A DNA stretch of 64,000 bases from the NCBI GenBank assembly GCA_963575645.1, contig OY754470.1, positions 30,362,501-30,426,500 of the forward strand. Reading direction: 5' to 3'. The position numbers were made by a program, and so were the translations under genes. This document shows, one piece after another, positions 52,730 to 64,000 of this stretch (position 1 is its first letter; every line of letters begins with the position of its first letter). The notes below the pieces were generated by a model. The model was given only the letters and a program-made list of their open reading frames with translations, did no database searches and was not told the origin of the DNA. The DNA is from Xanthostigma xanthostigma (taxonomy: Eukaryota > Arthropoda > Insecta > Raphidioptera > Raphidiidae).

Positions 52730-55700
52730 TTAAGTTGGCGTGGAGTATTTTTCCATTTGATACATATCTCCTAATAGACGTGTGATCGGTATTTCCCCGA
52801 TCGTTTCTTTAAAAAACAACAGTTCAATCGTTAATGGTCGGATAGCCCGAAGTGATGGAACAAGCAATAAGAGTCGGCCGAATCGAGTTGGTTGTCTGGG
52901 GTAACGTGAACGTACGTAATCGCCCAGAATGCACTGCGCTTGGTCTTGAAGCATCTCAACTGGTTGCACGTCACATAAACCAGACGTTTCTGCAAATAAA
53001 CCAGTTTGTAAATTTAAATTCACAATCTCAATTACGCATGATAATGATACTTCTCTTTGAACTAATAATAGGAGAGCTATCAAACATTTTTGGAACGGTA
53101 GGTATATTTGGAGGTACCGTAAAAAACTGTGTAACAGTTTTTTTGAAATGTCTGAACACAAAATCGAAGACCTGGGTGAAGACTAGTGCCTAGTGGAGCC
53201 CAGTCAAGTTGCGAGATTTTATTTGCAAAAAAAGTTCTTAAGGCATTTTAAAATTTTCATTCCTTCAAATTTAGTATTTACAATTAATATAAAATAAATA
53301 AGCCAGATAATATAGACGGGTCTAAATGTCTGCCAAATGCTAGACGGTTACAAAACTGTCTATTATACGTGAGTGATGTTAAGACGCTATGGGTAGGTAT
53401 ACAATAAAAAGATCTCACCTGGAGAAAACAGTACAACTGCTTTTAAACAACCGCATTCACTTCCATCTGGTGAAATTTGTCTAAAACGACACATGATTTC
53501 CTGAAAAAAAAACAAACAAATGATTATTATAGGTATGTTCCAAGCAGCCAGAGAACGGTAACAGAACCGTTAGTCTTGCGCAGTGGCTCACAGTTTTGCG
53601 CAGTTGCTCAAAAACCGATACAAGCAGTTTGGTTTTAGTCACTGCGCAAGACGGTGACGGTTCTGTTACCGTTCTCTGGTTTAAAAAATGAACGTTATAA
53701 CCAGACATTCCCTTTGAAACTGATTTTTCTAATAAAAAATTGTGTTCATTGAAGTGAACTATTTAATTTGTTGGACACCAATCTAAAATATAGGTAGATA
53801 CTTATAAGTGTCTTCCGATTTTGGATCAGTCTCGATGTTTTTTTTTTTTTTGGTTTAAATTGACGTAATACCAATTACTTTGATTTGGTTTTCATTGGTT
53901 ATGTAACTCTGAAATAAATTAGAATCTGCTTCCAGTTAATACCTATAAAAATTTTACAACAAACATTCCATGAATATATTTGATCCCGATGATTACAGAC
54001 TACAGTTATAGGACACCCTATATAAAAAGTAAAATTTTTAGAAAAATACAGTTACTTGTATTATTTTAATTTCGTTAGCTGTAACAGGATCGTGAGGAAG
54101 TCGTTCTCTAGCTTGAGCGCAGCCGAGTAACGCCGACAAGTCCCAAGGTATGGACCACTGAGCCAGGTGTAGAAGGAACAATTCTTTCCACGATTCCTGT
54201 AGCAGGAGGAGCTGGTCGTGTTTAGACAGGGTTTGAAATGGCGCAAGACAACGCACCCAGCGCACCGCCATAAATAACAGACGTGCAGTTGTTTCCTGTT
54301 CATTATAAAAAATTAAAAAAGTTTACAAAAATACCAATATTAAACTTTTTAAATACGAACAAAATTAAATTTTGTTTGGCTGTTTACTGGGGGTGTGTTC
54401 CGAAATATAACCCAATGCTAATGACGTCATGAATCGACGCCATATTGTTGATTTGTTTCGAAATATATTGATCAGCGCGTTGATGTATTATTATTTCCCT
54501 CGTCCGCCAAAAGTAATTGTTTACTTTGTTGGGCAGACGTTATTGCAAATAACAATTAATAATAAAATAAAAAATTCCATAAAGTCTGATGCACACACGT
54601 CCGCTTAAATATTTATGCTATGTCATATCTGTCTCACCAGTACAATTATGGCGTCGGATTCATGAAGTCATTAACACTGGCCTGTATACTGGGATATATT
54701 TCGGAACATACCCTGGATATCACACAAAAATGCCTTTTTTTGCCGCGAGGCAACTACATCCCTGCTTGACATAATATGAACTACGTTGTACCCAAATCTA
54801 AAGTATTACAGTGAATTTTTTACTCAACTGTGTAGATGTGAATATATAATAATAATAATTATTGTAAAAATAATTAATTAAAAACAGTGGGATGTGCCCG
54901 GTTAAAGTCAACCCCATGTTTCGGTCGTATTTATTAGCGTTTTGTAGGCGTAACCGATACAGGCGTCGCACCCTCACAGCAAGTCGAGAAGTCAATAAAG
55001 TTTCCCTGAAAAGTCAACCACCCCTCCTGACAGTTGAAATACTCCAATGAGAGAACGCCTGTCTCCCATTGGATCGCTTATTCAGCATAACAACTTGACT
55101 CTGAAGTTACTGTCAGCGTTAAAGTCACTGGAAAACAACTAGATTTTTTAAAATCAGTAGCGTATGTAAATAAATAAAGCGAGAGCGTTGTATTATTTAT
55201 TTTCTTATGTCAGAAAACACACTAAAGAACCAAAATTATCTAGCTATTTTCTATTTAAAATCATTTTACTTCTAACATTTTAAAAACCACCAGAACTTAT
55301 AAATAATAATGTAGGTAAGTAAAAAACTCATTTTAATAATCGCAGTAGAAAAATCATTAACTCTAAACTATCGACTCATGTGTGGCTCCCCAATCCCATT
55401 CCGTAACTTACGAAAGGTCACAGACCGATCGCATCATAAACCGGTTTGAAACTTAAATTGTAAAACAGACCTTAAATTCACTGACGGTGAAAGTGACGAA
55501 AATATATTTTTATTCTATAGCTCCATTATTATGTTTGTCATATTTTACGGAATTTTTATTTAAATGGTGGTGGGAGTGACGTGACTGTCTTTTATCTATC
55601 TTACGGCACAACGATGACTATATTATAAGTTTTCTGCAGGATTACAAAGGCATTCGTATTTTTGAGTAATACATTACAACTTTTTTAATAGTTTTGTTCA

Positions 55701-57901
55701 TCTTCACCCGGGTAAATTATGATTTGACAACAAAATAATCAATAGCAACAAATTTCTCATAATTTACTATATATCTTTTATAGTTTAACCAGCGTACAAA
55801 ACGATTTAGCTCATAAATAAGTCTTAGCTTATGCTACTCTGGAAGAAGTAGGCTTTCAAACAGTGAAATAATTTTTTTATTGGCGGGTACAGTGCCGTAT
55901 TTCTGTAAAAAGCTAAAAATATTTTGCCAGCTGACTTAATAAAAGGTTCTTTCTAAACAAAATTACTAAAACAAATAGGAAAATCTGTCACTAAAAAATA
56001 TTTTTGATAGGGGCCAGCCAAAAAAATTTTGTGCGGGACGTCGGACTCGCTAAGACCGGCCCTGAGACAAACAAATATAAAACTTTTCTTCTTTATAATA
56101 TTAGTAGACTATGTATTAATTTACCTGTAAGACTTCCCATGTGGGTGATAAAGACAGAGCTAACGAACTTGGTTGTGAGATATTTTGTGGTATAGTGATG
56201 CTTGTTGCCGCATCGTTGTGCATTTGTAGCTTAGCGCTCCAGACTAATTCCTGAACACAAGAAACAATACAAATAAATTTAGTTAAAGTTAGTTTTATCA
56301 AAAATAGTTTGGATGTATAACTATCCATTGCGTGTTGTGCTTAGATTCTAATAACATTTATTGAAAAATTAAAAAAAAAAACAGTTTTATACTCTTGCAG
56401 TTTTTTAAGTAAAATATGTTGGACATAGGTTTTTTGCACCTTTTGTGATTGTAAATATTTGTTATGAATTTGGTTATACGAGCATTAAAAAATTTTGTAA
56501 TGAATAGATTTTGTGGTTATAAAATAAATTATTAATAAATCGTAATTTGCTAGATCGCGTCGTTCTACAATCACGAATTATTCGTTTCTTGCAAATTCGT
56601 AACTAGAAATTCACCCGTAGCAAAAGCAATTACCATAAATAAGAAGTTAGAGATTTTATTCGTAGTCAGTTAAACAGTTATACACGGGTATTATTGCTGA
56701 TGTCGAGCATCTATAATATACAATATTTATGTAATAAATGATTGACAATTATTTCTAATATTTTGACTCAATAAACCAATATGCAGCGCATGCACCTTCT
56801 TAAACATCTGATAAACGGTTCTTACATTTTACCCGACTACGGCGAAGCCAAAAGGAAGGGTTATGAGTTTAGCAGTCTATGTAGTATGTTTGTATTTACG
56901 GATGTTCCACCGTAGCGCCTAAATTATTCATCCGATTTTGATAGATAAGGTGTCCATCGATTTGTTATTATATGGCCCGGGTAACATAGGCTATATTATT
57001 TTTGAATTTTTGTCCCAGAGGGGAACAAATTGAAAACAAATAAAGAATAAATTAAATAAAAAATAAGCTCAGAAACTAAAACCTGACTACTAAAAAGTAT
57101 GAAACAAGAAAATATTCTCATCTGAGGATAGCCGTGGTCGTATGGTCATATATATGAGGCCCCTCTAGATGTATAGCGTGATGCACTTTGCCCTAGAGCT
57201 TATGATCGCTTACTACTGTTAAAATGTAATGTTTTGTTAGGATAGGTAGCATAGGACCACGGCTATCCTCAGATGAGAATATTTTCTTGTTTCATACTTT
57301 TCAGTAGTCGCGTTTTAGTTTTTGAACTTATTTTTTATGATTCAGATCGTCTATAATACACAATATTAATATATATCTTAAACATCTGTAGTAATTTACC
57401 TGGCACTTTTCAGCAGACATAAGAATATGCAGTAGCCCCGGCGGTGGGGGAAGCGTCGGCGGATGAAACAGAGGCTGGGGAATGGTCGGTTCGAACGCCG
57501 TGGTTCTAATCGGTGGACTGACATCGGCCGTTAGAGGTGGCGGTGCCGTTGATGACGACGTACCGGGAGACGACGTGGTCATGTTTGACGTCGTGGAGCT
57601 CGACGATACCGTCAGCGTTTTGAGAGGATGCGTGGGATGATGCGGCGTAAAAAGGGACGTCGGAGACAGTGACATTGGGAATTGTAAATGCAACGGAGTG
57701 GTGGACAGAACAGACGGCGATGGTAGTTTACTGCCGGTGCCCATTGAGCCGTCGCCGGACGACAGTGGATGCGAGTGAAGATGGTGGTGAATCGAAGACG
57801 ATGCGCTCGACGGATGATGGACTCCCGAATGCGATTGATGGTGACTCATTGTCTGATGGAGTTTCGGTTTGCGCGGGCCTCTTTCATGTTGAACTGCTGC
57901 A
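52730..57901 (-). CDS. dsf: NR2E nuclear receptor, probably dissatisfaction (dsf): hinge and ligand-binding domain, 5 terminal exons, partial
   Basis: Exons 57901-57400, 56250-56125, 54295-54056, 53500-53419, 52989-52730; 402 residues. The first exon opens mid-codon with AAVQHERGPRKPKLHQ, the C-terminal extension of the tailless-group DNA-binding domain, then a long His/Ser/Thr/Pro-rich hinge. The ligand-binding domain follows: ARLLFMAVRWVRCL (helix 3), DQLLLLQESWKELF (helix 4-5), AQWSIPWD, the RYP...RFGRLLLLVPSLRAI block (helices 10-11) and an AF-2 end TIGEIPITRLLGDMYQ. GPRKPKLH and the long His-rich hinge favour dsf over tailless, which has a short hinge and GPRNST-like residues. In flies dsf acts in neurons for sex-specific behaviour. 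The zinc-finger exons are upstream of the window or not seen. The ATG read at 57849 is internal, not a start. Confidence 0.85.
53067..53215. repeat. Diverged repeat in the last dsf intron, copy 2
   Basis: Same-orientation partner of 51397-51542, lying less than 100 bp from the acceptor of the last dsf exon. Confidence 0.55.
53548..53679. mobile_element. Short foldback MITE in a dsf intron
   Basis: CCAGAGAACGGTAACAGAAC at the left is repeated inverted at the right end, with an inner TTGCGCAGT/ACTGCGCAA pair. 132 bp, about 50 bp upstream of exon 53500-53419. Confidence 0.75.
56832..57312 (-). mobile_element. Dispersed element with internal inverted repeat, copy 2
   Basis: Reverse-orientation copy of 41582-42054, in the dsf intron between exons 57901-57400 and 56250-56125. 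Its inner segment between the inverted arms is flipped relative to the arms compared with copy 1. Starts CCCGACTACGGCGAAGCC. Confidence 0.7.
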
Positions 57902-58119
57902 CTTAAACAAGGCAGAATAAGATCAGAACTGGGGCATCATTTTTCTTTATTTAATACTAGTGGCCCGGTCCGGCTTCGCCCGAATTGGTAGATTGCCACC
58001 GTTTTTTCGTCGAATTACGTTGCAAAGTTGGTCTCCACGAAAAGCGTTTTTATTTTAACGCGATAATATATAGCCAATTGTAACAGAGACCCCCAGCAGG
58101 CAACGCCAAAGAATTTCGT

Positions 58120-58250
58120 GAGATAACAATCGGCTCGTCATTCTAACAATGAGACACAGATTGTTGTGGGACAACAATCGTCTTGTTGATCTAACAATGA
58201 CACACGAATTGTTGTGGGACAACAATCGGCTTGATTGTTCAAACAATTAC
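58120..58250. repeat. Short tandem repeat with TTGTTGTGGGACAACAA core
   Basis: About two and a half units of roughly 54 bp, each with GTTGTGGGACAACAATCG, itself a small palindrome. Part of a SINE-like element starting near 57957. Confidence 0.6.
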
Positions 58251-59819
58251 AATATGCGTAGGTAAAAAAGGCTTTGTTGCCAAATTCCAGACAACAATGA
58301 ATACAAGAAAAAGAAAGAACTATCCAGCGCATATATATACTACCGCGATAGCTCAGTGGACAGTCCGTCATACATTGTGTTTCATCGAGTTAACAATCGA
58401 CAAATAGTTGTGACATAAATTAACAGTCAGTACCGTGACCAGTACTGAGGTAACTGCTGAGATAAATAGATAAATGAACTGTGTAAATAAACAGTGCGTG
58501 AAATAAATAGTGCGGAGTGGTTAATAGACCATTGATTTCAATTATATAAATCTGGATCAATATAAATAATCTTGTGTATATAGTATCATATAGTGTTTTT
58601 GTGTACATAAATACTGACTTTGTATTCTTTTATTTTATTAGTTAGAATTGTTGTTTTGTTTCTCTTACGTTATAGAGAAGTACTTTTAGTAATTGTTTGT
58701 TCATTTGTTTTGTTAACGTTTCACTATTGTAAATAAATCTTTTCCACCACGAACTAGAACAGTTTTGTTACACTATGTTCATCCTGAAGGTTCATTCTAA
58801 ATAGCGGGTGAAAGATTTTTCAAATAGGTGCAGTGGTTTACCCCTCGCATACACACAAACTCATATAGATAAGAGAAGCATTGCAGTGTTTTATCGATCC
58901 TGATCTGATCGATTGAAACTATTTTATTCCTTCAAAGCTATGTGTAAATGTATTAACACAATTTTTTGTAGAATGTCCCAATCGAAAGTATCTTTTTCTA
59001 AGTAGGTATTTTGATCAAAATTTAGCTTGAAAAGTAATCACTTTCTACGTAGATCAGGCATTTTTTTGAGTATATAAGTAGTCTATATCTAATGTTTAAC
59101 ATAAATAAAAAGTTTGACACCGAGATTAGATCGTTATTGCACAGTGCACATATTTATTATAGCGCTGCACTTTTACAAATAACAGTATAACGTCCATTTT
59201 CTACTCAGAGCTCAGAAACGCTGAAAAGAAGGAGATGCGAGAACCGATTAATGATTTAATCAAAATTAAACAAGTCGCAGTTGTTTTTTATTAAAATACA
59301 TTATTTAAATTACCTGTTCATTGAAAGATTGTTAGCATTTAAGTAAATAAAAACGGTGCTTCGAAAATAACATGTAGCATTTATTCTGTATTTTTAAAAG
59401 AAAAATTCTTTTAAACTAAAAAGATGAAAGTAACTACCCGCACGTATAATAGAAAAGAGTAGAGATACTCATTATAAGAAGGAAAATATGACTTGACGAC
59501 CCGTTCGCCTTCGCTGCAGGCAACCGTACACACAGAAACATGAACATTATTAATATAACATAGAAAGCTGTTATCGTGTGTAAGAAGAGGCCAGGCAAGG
59601 CTAGTCGACGTAACAAAGATGCTGGAGCTAGGAGCTATGTAGCTACACTGCCGAGCTACACGTAACCTCAAGCGAACACTCTGTTCTGTTTAGTTCCAAA
59701 CTAAATTATGAACGGTTCAATGTCTGGATTTAAAGACAGGAAAAAAAACCGGTTTGTGTATCACAGCCGTTCCAAATACATAAACTGATGCTTCTATGTC
59801 ACTATTTACAATTACTGAT

Positions 59820-60400
59820 TCGATTAGTTTGGAAACTACGGCCATTCGGAGGTTTTATATGATTTTCTGAAAACTATAAACGCAAATAACTTCTAAACCA
59901 AAAAACATACAGACGTTTGTTTGTGTTTATTGGATTCAGCGTGTTTTTTTTTATAAGCATGATGATTTTGCCAAAGTTCCGAAAGATTTCGGTTTTCGTC
60001 AAAAATCGCATTTTATTAAAGCACTATAGGTATGTCTTGTAAAAATTGCTAAAATTGAATTGTTTAATTACCGTTTGAAATTGAGAATGCTTACAGAAAA
60101 AAATACGCTGAATTCAATGAGCGTAAGCAAACGTCAGTATCTCTTTTAGTTTGGAAACTACGGCCATTCGAAGGTTTTATATGATTTTCTGAAAACTATA
60201 AACGCAACTAACTACTAAGGCAAAAAACATACAGACGTTTGTACTCATTGTATTCAGCGTGTTTTTTTCTATAAGCATGATGATTTTGCCAAAGTTCCGA
60301 AAGATTTCGGTTTTCGTCAAAAATCGCATTTTTTAAAGGTGTATGCAAAATTCGAATTCTTTAATATACTGTTGACTGAAATTTAGAAAGCTTACAGAAA
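59820..60400. repeat. Direct duplication of about 320 bp
   Basis: AGTTTGGAAACTACGGCCAT starts units at about 59828 and 60149. The units share CAGCGTGTTTTTTT, AAGCATGATGATTTTGCC and TCCGAAAGATTTCGGTTTTC in the same order with scattered differences. Confidence 0.7.
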
Positions 60401-61660
60401 AACAGTAACAGCTCTTAATAATGAAGTGTAAGAAGCAAGTCTTTAGGTTCGCCATCACTGCTCTATAGTCTATAAAATAGCTGCTTTACATGCATGTGTA
60501 CAGACATGTAAAGTGTTCCATTACGCACTAGTACGATAAAGTAAATCAAAATTGATCACGTTACACCAATTCCATAGTAAAATCACGCCTTTTCTGCCAA
60601 TTGTTTATTCATAACCTATAAAACTGACGTTTGCAAAAAAGCAAACTGTCAAAGATTTTGAAAATGAAGCGAAAAGCAGCTATTTTGTGGGAGGTATTTC
60701 GTGCGTAATGATAATACTGTAACTCGTTGGTGCTTGTTTTAAATATAATGTCAACTCGACAGTAGATATACACTTTAGTATAGCACGCGCCACGAATCTA
60801 AAAGGCTCGGAAGTTAAATGTGAATGAAGGCTTGCGTTTGTACAGTCTGTTGAAAAACTACAAACTCGCAACTCAACAAAACTAACATAGCGTACTCGAC
60901 TGTACTTTAAAGCAGGAAAGCGACAAGTGACAAAGGCAACGAGCGATTACGGCCAATCACCGACGAGCGCACATTCCATGCAGGTAGCTAGGAGGTGGTG
61001 GGAGTATCAACGACTCTAAAATGTGCCTTTGCTGACGCTGTTTGTGACTAACTTCCGAACCTTTAGATCCGTGGCGCGTACTATACGGCAGATTAATGAA
61101 ACGTAGTATATAAACAAGTAGGTGGCGTCTGTAGGTAGTCGTGAATGTTCGACGGTGCGTGGCGTCGGGTTATATGATTAATGACGATCTTAATCCAGGT
61201 TGGGTTTATTCAAGCCTCGCATGTGAATGTAGCTCGGAGCCACGGAGTTAGAGCTACATTATTGCCTGCTTGCAGCTATACTATGTACCTTACTTGCCAT
61301 CTACCTATACGTAAATTGTATATCAGCTTAGTACATACCAGGTGGTTAAAACAAACTATATGCATTGATGAAAAAATATACGGAATTTTACAAAAAAAGA
61401 AGAATATTATTAACATTGTTCATGACTGCTTTTCCGTTAGCAGTTTGAGCAGTTCGAAAATTATTCTGAACTGACTCTGATATTCCGCTTAGATGGGTTA
61501 ATTATAATCTACGTAACTGTGTCCACCGTGGACATAATTGTGTCCCGAACATAGCTCTCACTACTGTGATGGTTCATATCTAGCGTTAACTAATATAATT
61601 GGCTCTCGCATGATGTGAAAAAATCAGTTACCAATGCTAAATATTAGAATGATAGTTTGT

Positions 61661-61732
61661 GTCACTGTGGTGTAATGTAACTCAGTCCGCCGCGAGAGTG
61701 GAAAGATTCGGGGTTCGTATCCCGACGGTGAC
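61661..61732 (+). repeat. tRNA-like 72-nt sequence, probably SINE-derived
   Basis: A perfect 7-bp acceptor stem (GTCACTG with CGGTGAC, one G-U pair), a T arm TCGGG/CCCGA with loop GTTCGTAT and an anticodon-arm stem TCCGC/GTGGA are present. The loop CGCGAGA lacks the universal U33 and the D arm is poor, so a working tRNA gene is unlikely. The T-arm region resembles tRNA-Asp. Confidence 0.4.
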
Positions 61733-62124
61733 ATTGTTTGAAAAAAATAAACTAATTTTTCTATGTTGATAGCGTTGTAACAATGGATGTTTCTTAACAA
61801 TTGTAGCAAACAGTAGCTACTCTGTAATATATTATAATAATTACTAACTGTAATTAAACTCATCTAAATAAGAAAGTAAGATTCCGATTCGGTCAAAAAT
61901 ACTATTTTTTTCATACAGAGGGCCAGCGCTATAGTTTTCGCCGCCTTGTACAAAGTGATCGTTCAGCCATCTCTATTCGCCGCCATAAACTTATATAGCT
62001 TACGGTTGTGAGAGCTATTACAACAAAGATAAAAAACGCATTATTAATTTTACCTTATACCTAATTATATTCATCAAAAAATAAAAATAAAGCCATTCTG
62101 GTAAACAAAAAGATATTAAACTAA

Positions 62125-62497
62125 AGGCCGCTGCAACGAGGCTAGAAACGCTGCTAGAAATGCTGCTAGGAGTTCTGCTAGTCGGTAGGCTGGGTACGAA
62201 GCTAGAAATGACGTCACTGCGGGCTGGCCTGCTAGCTCACAAGATAGGTTTTAAAATTAGAACAGGGGCTATTTTCCCTGCTAGATTTGCTGCGTCATTC
62301 TGCTAAGTCAGACAACAGACACGTTTAGCTCTGTGTTTATATTCGAACAGTCACTGCGCGCGCACCAGATCTATACACAAATCAAGCTTGAAAAATAGTC
62401 TCGTGTGAAGTAAGTACTTAACAGCAATCAAGAAAACCAGCGCTAGAAAACTAGTAGGCAAATCTAGCAGCGTTTCTAGCCTCGTGTGCAGCGGCCT
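62125..62497. mobile_element. Harbinger-like MITE, copy 1, with TAA target duplication
   Basis: Terminal inverted repeat AGGCCGCTGCAACGAGGCTA and its inverse, extended by CTGCTAG-type subrepeats. TAA at 62122-62124 and 62498-62500. 373 bp, GC-richer than its surroundings. Confidence 0.8.
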
Positions 62498-63046
62498 TAA
62501 TATAGGCAATCCCCTGGCCCCCTCTCTTGCTACTCCAATGCACTAAGCCTAAAAAGTTCAGTGCCGAACGAAATCGAGAGCTATGGTAGCGTCCCAAGCT
62601 TTTACAAAGAAAATATCTTTGTTCTTAACATTTTTTTGAAAAAGTAGATGGCGGATGTATTTTTACCGGAAACGTCAATCTTATATATGTACAAATTCAT
62701 TGACACCCCTGTTGTACATTTAATCAGCTTATTACATAATATTATTTTACACGATAAATCAACATTTGTGTGGGTGTAAGCAGGGCTTGTTTATTCAGCT
62801 GTGGTTTTATAACAGTATTCAAATTTTCATTTAAAGGCACTGATTATAATTTGATTCCCTAATTTTCCGACTTCAAAGGACTTTTCTCAACTCGCTCTGT
62901 TTCCGTAGGTACATATACGAATTCACAAAGGTGGAAAATTCACAGAAGATCTGTGTGTACACGCGACTGTAGCTTGTTCATAGAAACAGCGGCACTGAAA
63001 ATGTTCAAACTAAAATTATCACAATACATTTCAAACGAATGCGTAA

Positions 63047-63570
63047 AGGCCGCTGCGCACGAGGCTAGAAACGCAGCTAGATTCCTTGACAGATTTACCT
63101 AATAGTTTTCTAACGCTGGTTTTCTTCAGTGCTGTTATGTGTTAGATTCCTTGCTTGATTTGACTACTAGTTTTTAGCACTGGTTTACTAAATTGCTTTT
63201 ATGTGCTCGCTTCACACGAGACGTCTTTTCAAGCTAGTTTTGTGGATACATCTGGTGCGCGCGCAGTGACAGTTCAAATATAAACACAGAGCAAAACGTG
63301 TTTGTTGTCTGACTCTGAGCAGAATGACGCCATGTTGGTTTGTGGGCGTTTGTTCAAGTCGCCCACGTGACAAGATACTGCTTTCTGATTGGTTCTTGCT
63401 CATACCTAGCAGCGGACCTAGCAAGGAAAATAGCCCCTGTCTAATTTTAAAAACTATCTTGTGAGCTCGCAGACGAGCCCGCAGTGACGTCATTTCCAGC
63501 TTCCTACACAGCCTATAACCGGCCAGCAGAACTCCAAGCAGTGTTTCTAGTAGCGTGTCTAGCCTGACCC
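63047..63570. mobile_element. Harbinger-like MITE, copy 2, decayed right end
   Basis: Starts AGGCCGCTGCGCACGAGGCT after TAA, like copy 1; the right end is a diverged CTAGTAGCGTGTCTAGCCT. The interior is inverted relative to copy 1 and longer (about 520 bp). Confidence 0.65.
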
Positions 63571-64000
63571 GTTATGTCGTATGCTGTTGAACAAAGACGG
63601 AATGGCTACCGCAAGTATCGCTGTCTCTTTCTATCATTTTGCTAGCGCAACCTAGACTAGCACTCCATATCTACATCTCATTAGGTCATAACTATTGGGA
63701 TTTAACACATGGGCGGAGTGAGGCGAAATGTAAGTAGGTACTATCAAATGTGCCATTTTTTCATGTAGTATGTATATACTTAGTTATACTAACAGCATTT
63801 AAATTTTTATCATGTTATAGTTTAAATTTATATCACCAGATATCGTGTCGTTTTATGTCCAATCTCATTAGTCAAATTTCGAAAAATACATAGGATTCAG
63901 TGCAAACGGTTTTTAAGTACTGCTGAGTGGAGTGTTAGATATGGAATCACTTTATAGCGCCACTAAAGCACGTAATGTACAAACATCGACAGCGCCAGTA

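Larger units (their letters stand above)
57902..64000. other. Presumed dsf intron / upstream region, no exon seen
   Basis: The dsf exon at 57901 starts mid-codon right after an acceptor, so this DNA is intronic at least in its left part. No zinc-finger exon with paired Cys was found on the minus strand, so the DNA-binding domain probably lies beyond 64000. It contains repeats noted separately. Confidence 0.55.

Noticed and set aside
57328..57849. Separate His/Ser-rich protein starting at the ATG at 57849
   Set aside because: The frame continues upstream into the conserved nuclear-receptor extension and downstream through a splice donor; the ATG is internal.
61661..61732. Functional tRNA gene
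   Set aside because: Good acceptor and T stems, but the anticodon loop lacks U33 and the D arm is poor; listed as tRNA-like repeat.
60680..63493. Short frames at 60680-60871, 61181-61474 and 63212-63493
   Set aside because: No recognisable domain, no conserved blocks and two overlap MITE sequence; chance frames.
58000..64000. Search for dsf zinc-finger exons
   Set aside because: No minus-strand CxxCxD or CDGCSGFFKR-like sequence was found, so no DNA-binding exon is claimed.

Overview
This is a gene-rich stretch of an AT-rich insect nuclear genome. The evidence is eight spliced, intron-containing genes with GT-AG junctions, an insect-type nuclear receptor of the tailless/dissatisfaction group, and introns full of short inverted-repeat transposons, a LINE fragment and Penelope-like debris. 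Nothing bacterial, organellar or viral was seen. The order within insects could not be settled from sequence alone. Gene names rest on residue-level comparison with known families from memory; exon borders were read by hand, and the reading phase closes across every exon of every model.

Layout, left to right. 1-23433 (minus): the first 19 coding exons (about 1543 residues) of the giant BEACH protein Blue cheese/WDFY3, whose PH-BEACH, WD40 and FYVE end lies left of position 1. 24601-28291 (minus): poly(ADP-ribose) glycohydrolase. 29140-33692 (minus): mitochondrial 3-methylcrotonyl-CoA carboxylase alpha. 35018-38229 (minus): CHORD-CS protein (CHORDC1/morgana). 38344-39696 (minus): CCDC181-like cilium/flagellum protein. 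40244-41257 (plus, divergent from the previous gene): secreted 2-Cys peroxiredoxin of the PRDX4/Jafrac2 type. 42371-46969 (minus): CHAF1B, the mid subunit of chromatin assembly factor 1. 52730-57901 (minus): the last five exons (hinge plus ligand-binding domain) of an NR2E nuclear receptor, best matched to dissatisfaction; its DNA-binding exons are not in the window, so 57902-64000 is most simply its intron.

The genes are not one pathway. Two (PARG, CHAF1B) act at replicating or damaged chromatin, two (CHORDC1, PRDX4) in protein folding and redox stress, one in leucine breakdown, one in autophagy, one in cilia and one in neural or sex-specific transcription control.

The introns and intergenic DNA hold most of the unusual structure: several foldback MITEs with readable target-site duplications (hAT, Tc1/mariner, Harbinger-like, TTAA-type), a nested insertion with four 156-bp repeats, a 3.7-kb amplified cluster at 47.2-50.9 kb, and several foldbacks whose centres carry a hammerhead-ribozyme-like core typical of Penelope-like elements. 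In the genes themselves the points worth a second look are a PIP-box-like tail on PARG, a run of SUMO-interaction-like motifs in CHAF1B, an RFX X-box upstream of the CCDC181-like gene, and a CncC/Nrf2-type site in the peroxiredoxin leader.
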